Below, in pieces: positions 1 through 7,822 of a stretch of 64,000 bases of DNA. The position numbers and the translations under genes are program-made. The notes under the pieces are model-generated. The model worked only from the letters and a program-made list of their open reading frames with translations, ran no database searches and was not told the origin of the DNA. Location: positions 1 to 64,000 of the forward strand of contig JAKSJP010000004.1 in the NCBI GenBank assembly GCA_024398105.1, read 5' to 3'. Each line of letters begins with the position of its first letter. The stretch's first letter is position 1. Origin of the DNA: Bacteroidales bacterium. Its GTDB lineage: Bacteria; Bacteroidota; Bacteroidia; Bacteroidales; UBA932.

Positions 1-61
1 CGTCCTATCTATTTATTGTTCAACGTCGGTAAACTTATTTCAGGACTAGACAGTGGTAGGA

Positions 62-706
62 CTATGGACGTCCGCCAGGGCCGCCCATGCCAGGTCTGCC
101 ACCAGGACCACCCATGCCTGGACGACCGCCACCTGGGAATCCGCCGGGACCACCCATGCCTGGACGGCCACCACCTGGGAATCCACCTGGACCATCCATG
201 CCCGGACCTTCAGGAGCGCCTTCCATCTGACGACGTATTGTGCCCATGGTACGGTTTGCCTGGAACCTGCGGAGCTGTTCGAGTGTGAGGACCTTCTGGA
301 CCTTGTCCTCATACTGCTTCTCCTCCTTGGTGAGTTCCTGTACCTCTTCTGCAGATGGTGCATTGGCTGCGCCCATTCCAGGGAATCCTCCCATGCCAGG
401 CCTGAAACCACCGGGACCTCCCATACCTGGACGGAATCCGCCAGGACCGCCGAAACCGCCGCCGGCACCTGTGTTCCTCATGACCTTGATTCGGTTGAGA
501 TTGATCTTGAGGATCTTATCGTACTGTACCTGGTTGAGACCAAGCTCTGCCTTCATCATGTCGGTCTGCTCGACAGCAAGCTCCTTCATCTGCTTAGCGC
601 TGAGATTGGCAAGGCTTACTCCGTACACCTGTGGCTGAGCATTCGCGCTCAGCGCTGATATGCCGAGGGCAATCGCCATGCATACCATCATTCTTTTAAT
701 TTTCAT
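62..706 (-). CDS. Secreted Gly/Met/Pro-rich protein with LTxEQ-like module (paralogue of the gene at 5823)
   Basis: Function unknown; 214 residues. A Sec signal peptide covers about residues 1-23 (cleavage after SANA). Residues 33-80 form a helical module with the core MKAELGLNQVQYDKILKIN. A Gly-rich linker follows, then a second module at 127-152 (core KVQKVLTLEQLRRFQ). The tail is built of repeated GMGGPGG-type units. The same two modules occur in reverse order in the protein at 5823-6512. The LT.eQ core recalls periplasmic Spy/DUF4890-like proteins of Bacteroidetes, but I cannot confirm the family. The gene is divergent from the nucleoside kinase gene. The repetitive 3' end could vary in length between strains. 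The coding call is strong because of the signal peptide and the paralogue; a role in the envelope is inferred. Confidence 0.85.
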   Translation of the reverse strand: MKIKRMMVCMAIALGISALSANAQPQVYGVSLANLSAKQMKELAVEQTDMMKAELGLNQVQYDKILKINLNRIKVMRNTGAGGGFGGPGGFRPGMGGPGGFRPGMGGFPGMGAANAPSAEEVQELTKEEKQYEDKVQKVLTLEQLRRFQANRTMGTIRRQMEGAPEGPGMDGPGGFPGGGRPGMGGPGGFPGGGRPGMGGPGGRPGMGGPGGRP

Positions 707-746
707 GTCTTTATTGAGTTGTTTTATAATTTTTCGGTCAAACGGC

Positions 747-754
747 CAAAGATA
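747..754 (-). promoter_or_regulatory. Candidate -7 box TATCTTTG for the gene at 62-706
   Basis: Read on the minus strand this is TATCTTTG, a full match to the Bacteroidetes TAnnTTTG -7 element, 41 bases upstream of the ATG at 706. No well-spaced -33 TTTG was found. Confidence 0.5.
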
Positions 755-776
755 AGACTTTTTTCTTCAAAAAGCG

Positions 777-784
777 TAAATTTG
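777..784 (+). promoter_or_regulatory. Candidate -7 box TAAATTTG for the nucleoside kinase gene
   Basis: TAAATTTG matches TAnnTTTG and lies 20 bases before the ATG at 805. A T-rich run about 19 bases upstream could act as a weak -33 element. It implies a very short leader. Confidence 0.5.
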
Positions 785-804
785 TATCCCACAAAAACAA
801 AGCC

Positions 805-2469
805 ATGGTTACCATCTACTGTAAAAATACTGGAACAAAGAAGGAATTCAATGAGGGACTGACACTTCTGGAGATCCTTTCCGGTTTTGAATTCGACCAG
901 CCGTATCCAATAATTGCTGCCAAGGTGAACAATGTCACTCAGGGCCTTAAGTTCAGGATATTCAACAGCCGAGACATCGAATTCCTTGATTACAGGGCAT
1001 ATGCGGGCCGTAATGTCTACAGCAGCTCGCTCTGTTTCCTTGCGAGCAAGGCGGCGGAGGATGTCTTCCCTGGTTCGCGTCTTTCGATGAAGCGTCCTAT
1101 CTCGAAGGGCTATTACTGCACATTGGAGAAGGCTGACGGAAGCCAGTGCACTCCGGAAGATGTGGCGATGATCAGCAGAAGAATGACCGAGATCGTGGAG
1201 AAGGACCTTTCGATCCGTCGCCATGAGGTACAGCAGGAAGAGGCGATAGAGATATTCAGGAAGAGGGGCTATGAAGACAAGGTCAAGCTGATCAGCACTA
1301 CCGATATGGTCTATGTCACTTTCTACACCATAGGGGATTCAATAGACTATTACTGCTATCCTCTGGTTCCGTCGACAGGCTACCTCAAGGTCTGGAGCTT
1401 CACTCCATACAAAGGGGGAGTGCTCCTGCGACTGCCGGACAGGCACCATCCTGAACAGCTTGCGCCGTTCTTCGAGCAGCCAAAGACCTTCGATATCTTC
1501 ACGGAGAGCAACCGCTGGAACAGCATCATGGACCTCGGTACGGTCGGCGACCTCAACATCGCATGCCAGAACGGACGTGCTACCGACCTCATCCAGATAT
1601 CCGAGGCTCTTCAGGAAAAGAAGATAGTCCAGATCGCCGAAGAGATCGACCGACGTTTCCGCCAGGACCATGGAGTCCGCATAGTGCTTATCACAGGTCC
1701 TACCAGCAGCGGCAAGTCCACATTCTGCAAGAGGCTGAGCATTCAGCTCAAGGCCTGTGGCCTCAAGCCTATATCGTTCTCGACAGATGACTATTTCGTG
1801 AACAGGGAGGACACCCCGAAGCTTCCTGACGGCAGCTATGACTTCGACAATTTCGATACAGTCGACCATGATGCGCTGCAGAAGGATGTGGTCAGGCTCC
1901 TCGCAGGGGAGACTGTCCAGGTCCCTGAATTCAATTTCGTCACAGGAATCAGGGAGTACAATGGTAAGACCCTGGAACTCAGGGACAGAAGCATACTCCT
2001 GATCGAGGGAATCCATGCTCTGAATCCTATGCTGACCAACCATGTTCCCGAAAATAAGAAGTTCAAGATCTTCATCAATACGATCACAAGCCTCTCGCTT
2101 GACAGCCATAACTGCATTCCTACCAGCGACTACCGTCTGCTCAGACGTATCGTCAGGGATTCGAACAACGGTTCATTCACGGCAGCCCAGACTATCAGCA
2201 ACTGGCCAAATGTACGCAGGTCGGAGGTGAAGTGGATATATCCTTTCCAGGAAGAGGCTGACGTGCTGTTCAATTCATCATACCTGATCGAGTTCGCCGT
2301 GCTCCGCTCACATGCCGAGCAGATTCTTGCGACAGTCAGGAAGAACACTCCTCAGTACAGCGAGGCCAACAGGCTTCTGATGTTCCTGAACTATTTCGTT
2401 CCGGTTTCGGATAAGTACGTTCCTGCGACATCGCTCCTGCGCGGTGTCATCGGAGGAAGCAACCTTTAA
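805..2469 (+). CDS. Nucleoside (uridine) kinase with N-terminal TGS domain
   Basis: Predicted cytosolic P-loop kinase that phosphorylates a nucleoside such as uridine (pyrimidine salvage). Residues 1-60 resemble a TGS domain and the following segment (about 60-250) resembles the second additional domain of threonyl-tRNA synthetase. The kinase part starts near residue 290, with Walker A GPTSSGKST at 298-306, followed by the STDDYFVNRED, FDNFDTVDHDAL and LLIEGIHALNP motifs typical of the PRK/uridine kinase family. At 554 residues it has the usual length of the TGS-kinase fusion seen in Bacteroidetes and Firmicutes, so the fusion is not an assembly artefact. The substrate is inferred from family. 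The next gene follows after about 20 bases and may be cotranscribed. Confidence 0.9.
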   Translation: MVTIYCKNTGTKKEFNEGLTLLEILSGFEFDQPYPIIAAKVNNVTQGLKFRIFNSRDIEFLDYRAYAGRNVYSSSLCFLASKAAEDVFPGSRLSMKRPISKGYYCTLEKADGSQCTPEDVAMISRRMTEIVEKDLSIRRHEVQQEEAIEIFRKRGYEDKVKLISTTDMVYVTFYTIGDSIDYYCYPLVPSTGYLKVWSFTPYKGGVLLRLPDRHHPEQLAPFFEQPKTFDIFTESNRWNSIMDLGTVGDLNIACQNGRATDLIQISEALQEKKIVQIAEEIDRRFRQDHGVRIVLITGPTSSGKSTFCKRLSIQLKACGLKPISFSTDDYFVNREDTPKLPDGSYDFDNFDTVDHDALQKDVVRLLAGETVQVPEFNFVTGIREYNGKTLELRDRSILLIEGIHALNPMLTNHVPENKKFKIFINTITSLSLDSHNCIPTSDYRLLRRIVRDSNNGSFTAAQTISNWPNVRRSEVKWIYPFQEEADVLFNSSYLIEFAVLRSHAEQILATVRKNTPQYSEANRLLMFLNYFVPVSDKYVPATSLLRGVIGGSNL

Positions 2470-2488
2470 GAGAAAGACGGATTCCAGC

Positions 2489-3214
2489 ATGCAGACTGCA
2501 CTTCTGATATTCCTGCTTTGCATAGTCTCGGCGTTTGTGTTCCGGACGACTGGCTTCGGATTCGGAATCGTGATCATGACCGTGCTCCCGTCGCTGATGC
2601 CTTCCTATGGCGAGGCGACTGCACTCTCGGGACTGCTGGCCATGAGCATGTCCATCTTCGTGGCGTACAGGATGAGGAAATATGTTACCTGGAAGAGGCT
2701 TCTTCCTATGCTCCTGACCTTCGGACTCATTTCGGCAGTGGCGATCTTCACGCTAAAAAGGCTTGATGACGTGGTGCTCAGACGCATCCTGGGCGTGGCT
2801 CTGGTGCTGATCAGCATCTATTTCACCTTCTTCAGCAACAAGATCCATATCAAGCCTACTGTTCCGTTCCAGATAGGAGCGGGTACGATCAGCGGTTTCA
2901 TGGGAGGCTTCTTCGGAATGCAGGGTCCACCGGCGGTGCTGTACTTCGTGTCATCGGAACCTGACAAGGAACACTATCTCGCTATGATGCAGCACTATCT
3001 TCTTCTGGGGAACGTGATGATGACCATGGTGCGCTGGCGCAACGGTTTCGTAACCCCGACCGTCGCACTGGACTATCTCTACGGAATCGGTGGCGTGGCC
3101 ATAGGCGCAACCATAGGCTCCTGGGCATTCCGCAAGATTCCTAACAAGTATTTCAGATATGTGGTATACGGCTACATCGCCGTTGCCGGAATCATAATCT
3201 TCGTCTCGGCCTGA
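2489..3214 (+). CDS. TauE/SafE-family membrane permease
   Basis: Predicted inner-membrane protein of the sulfite exporter TauE/SafE family, which moves small (often sulfur-containing) anions; the substrate here is unknown. From the ATG at 2489 it has 241 residues with about seven hydrophobic segments and the family-type Gly-rich loop (GAGTISGFMGGFFGMQGPP). The reading frame is open back to 2444, inside the kinase gene, but an N-terminal extension with SEEATFKRK would precede the first membrane segment, so the internal ATG just before TALLIFLLCIV is preferred. It lies directly behind the kinase gene and converges on the cyclophilin gene with only two bases between the stops. Confidence 0.82.
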   Translation: MQTALLIFLLCIVSAFVFRTTGFGFGIVIMTVLPSLMPSYGEATALSGLLAMSMSIFVAYRMRKYVTWKRLLPMLLTFGLISAVAIFTLKRLDDVVLRRILGVALVLISIYFTFFSNKIHIKPTVPFQIGAGTISGFMGGFFGMQGPPAVLYFVSSEPDKEHYLAMMQHYLLLGNVMMTMVRWRNGFVTPTVALDYLYGIGGVAIGATIGSWAFRKIPNKYFRYVVYGYIAVAGIIIFVSA

Positions 3215-3216
3215 CG

Positions 3217-4704
3217 CTACAGTTTCCTGGCTTTTCTGATGACTACAGGGACGAGAGGTGCGTCTGACGAGTCAGTCTGGGTGTTGATTATATTCTCGAA
3301 CACGTCCCATCCCTCAACTATCTCTCCGAAGATCGTATACTGACCGTCGAGATGAGGAGTTCCTCCTACGGTCTTGTAGACCTCACGCATCTCGTCTGTG
3401 AGCTTGATCCTTCCTCCTGTCTGCCTGTCAAGTCTTTCCTGTGTCCTGTCAAGGCCTTCGTCGTCGAACACCTTGCCCCAGGTTACGTATATCTGCATCT
3501 GGTAGCTTGACTGTCCCGGGTTGACGTCATCGTCGGCCCTGCCGGCACCGAGGACTCCTTTGCGATGGATTATTCCCTGCTCGAAACGGAACTCGGGATC
3601 GACGGAATATTCTTCTCTTGGAACGCTTGTGTACTGAGGAAGTGTCTCGTAGTCAGTGTCTGAGATTCCACCCTGGATCATGAAGTCCTTGATCACTCTG
3701 TTGAAGGTCATTCCATCGAAATCGCCCTTGCTTACATGACTGAGGAAGTTGTCCTTGTGGCGTGGTGTCTCATTGTAGAGAAGGAAGGTCATGTCACCCA
3801 TGCTGGTCTCGAATGTGACCTTGGCTTCTGTATCGTCCCATTCGAACACATACTGGCCGGGAACATCCTCCATTATCCTGTCCTCGAGGTCGGTGATCAG
3901 CATGTCGAATTCCAGACGTCCGGCTACTGGTGCCGCTCCGCCCTCGCCGCATGTGAGGGTGAGAGCTCCGTTCGGCTTCTCTCCCTGGCGTATCTGAGGG
4001 TCTCCGAGGTCGCTTCTGCGGGCCTGTACGAGTACTCTGTCCTCTTCCCATGCATAGCCGTCAAGCATCTCCACACCACCGTCCTCACGTATGCGGAAGT
4101 CCAGGTCATAGTGGTCGACTCCATACCAGTTGTGGATGCGGAAACGGTTTCCCGAGAATGCATCCATGGTCGTCCACTGTCCCTTTGGGTCTCCTGGTGT
4201 CACGCTTTTTCCCGTGACTGTCCATAGCGGAGCCTCAGGAGCCTCACCCCAGTAGAGATTGTAGTAGTGACCGCCTTTCCATTTGCGGTCGTGGCCGTAT
4301 AGATAGACATATGACCATACGCGTCCGGAATTCCTGTCTCCCCAGAATCCTGAGCAGAAAGTATGGTTCGGAACGAACACGAGGGGAGTAATTGCTGCGA
4401 TAGGAAGATCCTCCAGTCCGGTCTTCACCCAGTAGAAGTTGTTCGCGAAAGAGTCTGCATCCATCACGATGAAACAAGTCGAGTCCTCGATCATGGTAAC
4501 CCTGAATCGTACGTCGTACCCTGGAACACCATACCAGTCCTTTATCAGATATGTGGAGTCCCCTTCATAGCGGAGCACAGGCCTGGATTCGGGTGAAAGA
4601 CGGAATGCGTCGGCATAGGTGTCTCGATGCTCCCATGGCCCCGTTGCGCAAGCTATTGTCAGCAGTGAGATGATTGTGGCGAAAAACAGTGTTCGTGCGT
4701 TCAT
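3217..4704 (-). CDS. Lipoprotein peptidyl-prolyl isomerase (cyclophilin) with N-terminal WYGV repeats
   Basis: Predicted cell-envelope lipoprotein. The signal peptide ends in a lipobox (LLTIAC, Cys19). The C-terminal part (about residue 300 to the end) is a cyclophilin domain: ETSMGDMTFLLYNETPRHKDNF, then FDGMTFNRVIKDFMIQGG, and late TIFGEIVEGWDVFENI, so proline isomerisation of exported proteins is likely. The N-terminal 300 residues are not a domain I recognise. They carry two related segments, YLIKDWYGVPGYDVRFRV (W57) and FRIHNWYGVDHYDLDFRI (W193), which suggests an internal duplication. Typical cyclophilins have 160-200 residues, so over half of this protein is extra. It sits alone, divergent from the GDP-fucose synthase gene. 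Confidence 0.88.
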   Translation of the reverse strand: MNARTLFFATIISLLTIACATGPWEHRDTYADAFRLSPESRPVLRYEGDSTYLIKDWYGVPGYDVRFRVTMIEDSTCFIVMDADSFANNFYWVKTGLEDLPIAAITPLVFVPNHTFCSGFWGDRNSGRVWSYVYLYGHDRKWKGGHYYNLYWGEAPEAPLWTVTGKSVTPGDPKGQWTTMDAFSGNRFRIHNWYGVDHYDLDFRIREDGGVEMLDGYAWEEDRVLVQARRSDLGDPQIRQGEKPNGALTLTCGEGGAAPVAGRLEFDMLITDLEDRIMEDVPGQYVFEWDDTEAKVTFETSMGDMTFLLYNETPRHKDNFLSHVSKGDFDGMTFNRVIKDFMIQGGISDTDYETLPQYTSVPREEYSVDPEFRFEQGIIHRKGVLGAGRADDDVNPGQSSYQMQIYVTWGKVFDDEGLDRTQERLDRQTGGRIKLTDEMREVYKTVGGTPHLDGQYTIFGEIVEGWDVFENIINTQTDSSDAPLVPVVIRKARKL

Positions 4705-4742
4705 GATGGTCGGTTTTCTACGAAGATATGATAATAATTGGT

Positions 4743-4750
4743 TAACTTTG
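4743..4750 (+). promoter_or_regulatory. Candidate -7 box TAACTTTG for GDP-L-fucose synthase
   Basis: TAACTTTG matches TAnnTTTG, 25 bases before the ATG at 4776. No clear -33 element at the right distance was found. Confidence 0.5.
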
Positions 4751-4775
4751 CCTCACTATTTTGAATTTTTGTACG

Positions 4776-5720
4776 ATGATGGAGAAGAATGCTAAGATCT
4801 ATGTTGCCGGTCACCGCGGAATGGTGGGCTCGGCTATCGTGAGGGAACTTGAAAGACAGGGCTATACAAATATCATAACAAGGACTCACAAGGAACTTGA
4901 CCTCTGCAACCAGGCCGATGTCAATGCATTCTTCGAGGCCGAGAAGCCTGACTATGTGTTCCTCGCTGCTGCCAAGGTCGGCGGCATCGTAGCAAACCAG
5001 AGCGCCCTTGCTGATTTCATGTATGACAATATGATACTTGAGATGAACGTCATCCATGCTGCTTGGCAGAATGGATGCAGGAAGCTCGAGTTCCTCGGAT
5101 CCTCTTGCATCTATCCTCGCATGGCACCACAGCCGATGAAGGAAAGCTGCCTGCTTACTTCAGAGCTTGAGAAGACCAATGAGGCCTATGCACTTGCCAA
5201 GATCAGCGGTCTGAAGTACTGCGAGTTTCTCAACAGACAGTACGGCACTGACTATATCTCAGTGATGCCTACCAACCTCTACGGTCCTAATGACAACTAC
5301 CATCCAGAGCATTCTCACGTGCTTCCTGCGCTCATCCGCCGCTTCCATGAGGCAAAACTCGCAGGTGCTCCATCAGTTACATGCTGGGGCGACGGTTCTC
5401 CACTCCGTGAGTTCCTCTATGTCGATGACCTCGCCAACCTCTGTGTGTTCCTGATGAACAACTACAGCGGCAACGAGACGGTCAATGCCGGTACGGGCAA
5501 GGAACTGACTATCAAGGAACTGACCGAGCTGGTCGCAAAGGTGGTCGGCTACGAAGGCCGCATCGAGTGGGATACGACCCGTCCTAACGGAACCCCTCGC
5601 AAGCTTCTCGACGTCTCAAAGGCTGCAAGTCTCGGATGGACATACAAGACCGAGCTCGAGGACGGAATCCGTCTCTCTTATAAGGATTTCCTCGAGAATC
5701 CTATGCGCGCTGAACGATAA
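4776..5720 (+). CDS. fcl: GDP-L-fucose synthase
   Basis: Predicted cytosolic NADP-dependent epimerase/reductase making GDP-L-fucose from GDP-4-keto-6-deoxymannose, used for capsule, O-antigen or protein glycans. The N-terminal Rossmann motif is GHRGMVGSAI, followed by VGGIVAN, the SSCIYP segment with the catalytic Ser, the YALAK (YxxxK) pair, and the late LREFLYVDDLA motif. The length (315 residues) is normal. The frame is open from a TTG at 4761, but the ATG at 4776 (or the adjacent ATG at 4779) fits better with the promoter box at 4743. The partner gene gmd, often next to fcl, is not in this window. A terminator-like hairpin follows the stop. Confidence 0.95.
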   Translation: MMEKNAKIYVAGHRGMVGSAIVRELERQGYTNIITRTHKELDLCNQADVNAFFEAEKPDYVFLAAAKVGGIVANQSALADFMYDNMILEMNVIHAAWQNGCRKLEFLGSSCIYPRMAPQPMKESCLLTSELEKTNEAYALAKISGLKYCEFLNRQYGTDYISVMPTNLYGPNDNYHPEHSHVLPALIRRFHEAKLAGAPSVTCWGDGSPLREFLYVDDLANLCVFLMNNYSGNETVNAGTGKELTIKELTELVAKVVGYEGRIEWDTTRPNGTPRKLLDVSKAASLGWTYKTELEDGIRLSYKDFLENPMRAER

Positions 5721-5743
5721 GTTTCTTTATCTGATATCTGGAG

Positions 5744-5788
5744 AGGTTTAGTCCAAGTTTTTTGAAACTGGACTAAACCTTTTTCTTT
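5744..5788 (+). terminator. Rho-independent terminator after fcl
   Basis: Perfect 12-bp inverted repeat (AGGTTTAGTCCA at 5744-5755, TGGACTAAACCT at 5769-5780) followed by TTTTTCTTTT. A third half-site, GGACTAAAC, recurs at 5802-5810 in the leader of the next gene. Confidence 0.8.
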
Positions 5789-5822
5789 TGTTCGCGTCAA
5801 AGGACTAAACACACTAAAAATT

Positions 5823-6512
5823 ATGAAACACTTACTATCGTTCCTATTCACAGCAGCAGCTGCTGTTTATTTCTCTATCGGTGCATCAGCACAGGGTCCT
5901 ATGGGCGGAGGAATGCCAATGGGTGGCGGAATGCCTATGGGCGGATTCCCAGGAATGGGCATGGGTATGGGCGGCGGCTCATCGACCCAGGACAAGAACT
6001 ACAGCAAGAAACTATCTAAGATCCTTACGGCAGACCAGTTCCAGAAGTGGGAAGAGGCTCAGGCTGCAAAAGCAGCTTCAAAGTCTGCCAGGGGAGGTTT
6101 CCAGATGCCGGAGGGTTTCCAGCTTCCAGAAGGATTCACCCCAGGCCAGATGCCTCAGGGAATGCCACAGGGAGCACCTCAGGGAATGCCACAGGGAATG
6201 CCGGAAGGTTTCCAGATGCTTGAAGGTGGCTTCCAGATACCACAGGGCGCAGCAGAAGCAGCCGTTGAAGTCAGCGAGGAAGATTCGCTTGAGTCTGCGA
6301 TCGGCTCACTCACCGGAGCAGACATCAAGAGGCTTGCTCAGCTCAGGACCGACAGGATGGTCAGCGAGCTCGGCCTCAATGCAGACCAGGCAAAGAAACT
6401 CCTCAAGCTCAATTCAAATGACATCCGTATCCGTCAGAACTCAGGCGGTGGCGGAATGGGCATGGGAGGCATGATGGGAGGTATGCCGATGGGTGGCATG
6501 CCAATGTTCTAG
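5823..6512 (+). CDS. Secreted Gly/Met-rich protein, permuted paralogue of the gene at 62
   Basis: Function unknown; 229 residues. Signal peptide about 1-24 (GASAQ), then a Met/Gly-rich stretch of GGGMPMGG-type units (25-52). The module with core KLSKILTADQFQKWEEAQ lies at 56-82, then a Phe/Pro/Met/Gln-rich linker (PEGFQ, MPQGMPQG units, 93-142). The second module at 161-207 has core MVSELGLNADQAKKLLKLN, and the end is again Gly/Met-rich (GGMPMGGMPMF). Both modules align with those of the protein at 62-706 but in the opposite order. Being exported and Met-rich, it could bind metal or act as an envelope chaperone, but that is only inference. It has its own terminator, so it is probably monocistronic. 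Confidence 0.88.
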   Translation: MKHLLSFLFTAAAAVYFSIGASAQGPMGGGMPMGGGMPMGGFPGMGMGMGGGSSTQDKNYSKKLSKILTADQFQKWEEAQAAKAASKSARGGFQMPEGFQLPEGFTPGQMPQGMPQGAPQGMPQGMPEGFQMLEGGFQIPQGAAEAAVEVSEEDSLESAIGSLTGADIKRLAQLRTDRMVSELGLNADQAKKLLKLNSNDIRIRQNSGGGGMGMGGMMGGMPMGGMPMF

Positions 6513-6515
6513 AAA

Positions 6516-6540
6516 ACGGGCGCAGGTCGCCCGTTTTTTT
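6516..6540 (+). terminator. Strong rho-independent terminator
   Basis: ACGGGCG (6516-6522), 5-base loop, CGCCCGT (6528-6534), then a T run. It starts four bases after the stop of the Gly/Met-rich gene. Confidence 0.92.
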
Positions 6541-6585
6541 ATGCAATTTCCCATAATATATAGTATCACAATTCTATTTTTTATG

Positions 6586-6603
6586 TAGTTTTGCATTCGC
6601 AAA
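6586..6603 (+). promoter_or_regulatory. Candidate -7 box and small palindrome for the porin-pot operon
   Basis: TAGTTTTG (6586-6593) matches TAnnTTTG. It overlaps a 5-bp inverted repeat, TTTGC-ATTC-GCAAA (6590-6603), at the expected transcription start, which could be an operator or a 5' hairpin. The first gene starts at 6662, so the leader is about 60 bases. Confidence 0.5.
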
Positions 6604-6661
6604 CTGCAAACCTGCGCCGCAAGCTCAGGCATGTGTAACTAACCAACCCTTTTTATGGGAA

Positions 6662-7804
6662 ATGAGAAAAATACTTATTCTTCTTACTACTTTATTAAGT
6701 GGTTCGTTAGCCTTCGCTCAAGAGGCTGAGACCACTACCGGCAATGATCTCGAAGTCCGTATCATCCCACGCTTCGAGCTGAATCCCTATGCACCGACGA
6801 CAGGCGGTAGCTGGGACATTGACTTAGGGGTTACTTCTCTCTACACACAGATCGAGGGCAGCATCGGAGACCATGTCTCCTATTTCTTCTCAAACCATTG
6901 GCTCTCGACCGATCCGGCTTCTCTTTACGTGATCGACGAGGATGGCGAAAGATCCGCCAATCTATTCCGCAACGACAACCTCAACTGGCTCGACATGGGC
7001 TATGTGAACCTCAATTTCGGATCATGGGACTTTACACTCGGTAAGGATATGCTCATGGTTGGTTCATACGAGGAGGATGCGTACGATTATGACAGCCACG
7101 CAAATCTGAATTCATATTTCTGGAATGCCGCACAGGTATATCAGTGGGGCGCGAAGGTAGCATGGACATCACCTGATGAGAGTACTCAGCTCTTGGCACA
7201 GGTCATGTCTTCTCCTTTCTCATGCCGCCTGTTTGGCGCTTCATGGTTCGGTGAGGAAGAGGGCCATCTGAAGACCTTATCGCTCGGCTGGTATGGTGAT
7301 TTCGACTGGTTCGCACCTATATGGTCAGTGAACATGATGGAATATGCCAAGGGCAAGTATCTGAAGATGCTCGGACTTGGCAACCAGTTCTATCTGGGTG
7401 ATTTCACCCTTACTCTTGATTGGATCAGCAGAATTACTGATTTCAATGAGAAAAGTGGCCGTGGAATGACCCTGAATGCTTCTGCACTTTACAATCTCAA
7501 CGATAAGCTTGAATTCTTCGTGAAGGGTGGACTGGATACTCCGGCTTCTCTCGGAAACGAGTATTTCTTTGATATCTTATCATACGAGGACGACGGATTC
7601 GTGGCGTCGACACTGTATGACAGCAACGTCTTCTCTCCGAATAAATACGTCTTCGGAGGTGCCGGCGTGCATTATTATCCGCTGCGTGACAGCCAGGACC
7701 TCAGGATCCATGCAGTCGCTGCGTACAACAATTTCGCTGAATCTGTGTCGCTCAACCTCGGCGTCACATACAATTTCAGCCTTACCAATCTTCTCAAGAA
7801 ATAA
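6662..7804 (+). CDS. Outer-membrane beta-barrel porin of the polyamine operon
   Basis: Predicted outer-membrane channel. The signal peptide is about 1-19 (SLAFAQ). The rest is rich in alternating hydrophobic/aromatic strands with short acidic turns (for example YVNLNFGSWDFTLGKD, LNLGVTYNFS), typical of a 14-16-stranded Porin_O_P-like barrel of about 360 residues. Many acidic loop residues (DEDGE, YEEDAYDYD) would suit cationic substrates. It lies 18 bases upstream of potA, so it probably admits polyamines to the periplasm for the PotABCD transporter. The family assignment rests on pattern, not on a unique motif. The ATG at 6662 overlaps an out-of-frame ATG at 6655; only 6662 gives the signal peptide. 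Confidence 0.78.
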   Translation: MRKILILLTTLLSGSLAFAQEAETTTGNDLEVRIIPRFELNPYAPTTGGSWDIDLGVTSLYTQIEGSIGDHVSYFFSNHWLSTDPASLYVIDEDGERSANLFRNDNLNWLDMGYVNLNFGSWDFTLGKDMLMVGSYEEDAYDYDSHANLNSYFWNAAQVYQWGAKVAWTSPDESTQLLAQVMSSPFSCRLFGASWFGEEEGHLKTLSLGWYGDFDWFAPIWSVNMMEYAKGKYLKMLGLGNQFYLGDFTLTLDWISRITDFNEKSGRGMTLNASALYNLNDKLEFFVKGGLDTPASLGNEYFFDILSYEDDGFVASTLYDSNVFSPNKYVFGGAGVHYYPLRDSQDLRIHAVAAYNNFAESVSLNLGVTYNFSLTNLLKK

Positions 7805-7822
7805 TTTTCCCATATACAGATA

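Noticed and set aside
16-658. Long plus-strand and alternate minus-strand open frames over the Gly-rich gene
   Set aside because: They are out-of-frame readings of a GC-rich repetitive gene; only the minus frame 62-706 has a signal peptide and a paralogue.
1339-2109. 256-residue minus-strand open frame inside the nucleoside kinase gene
   Set aside because: Shadow of a well-recognised kinase gene; no family pattern.
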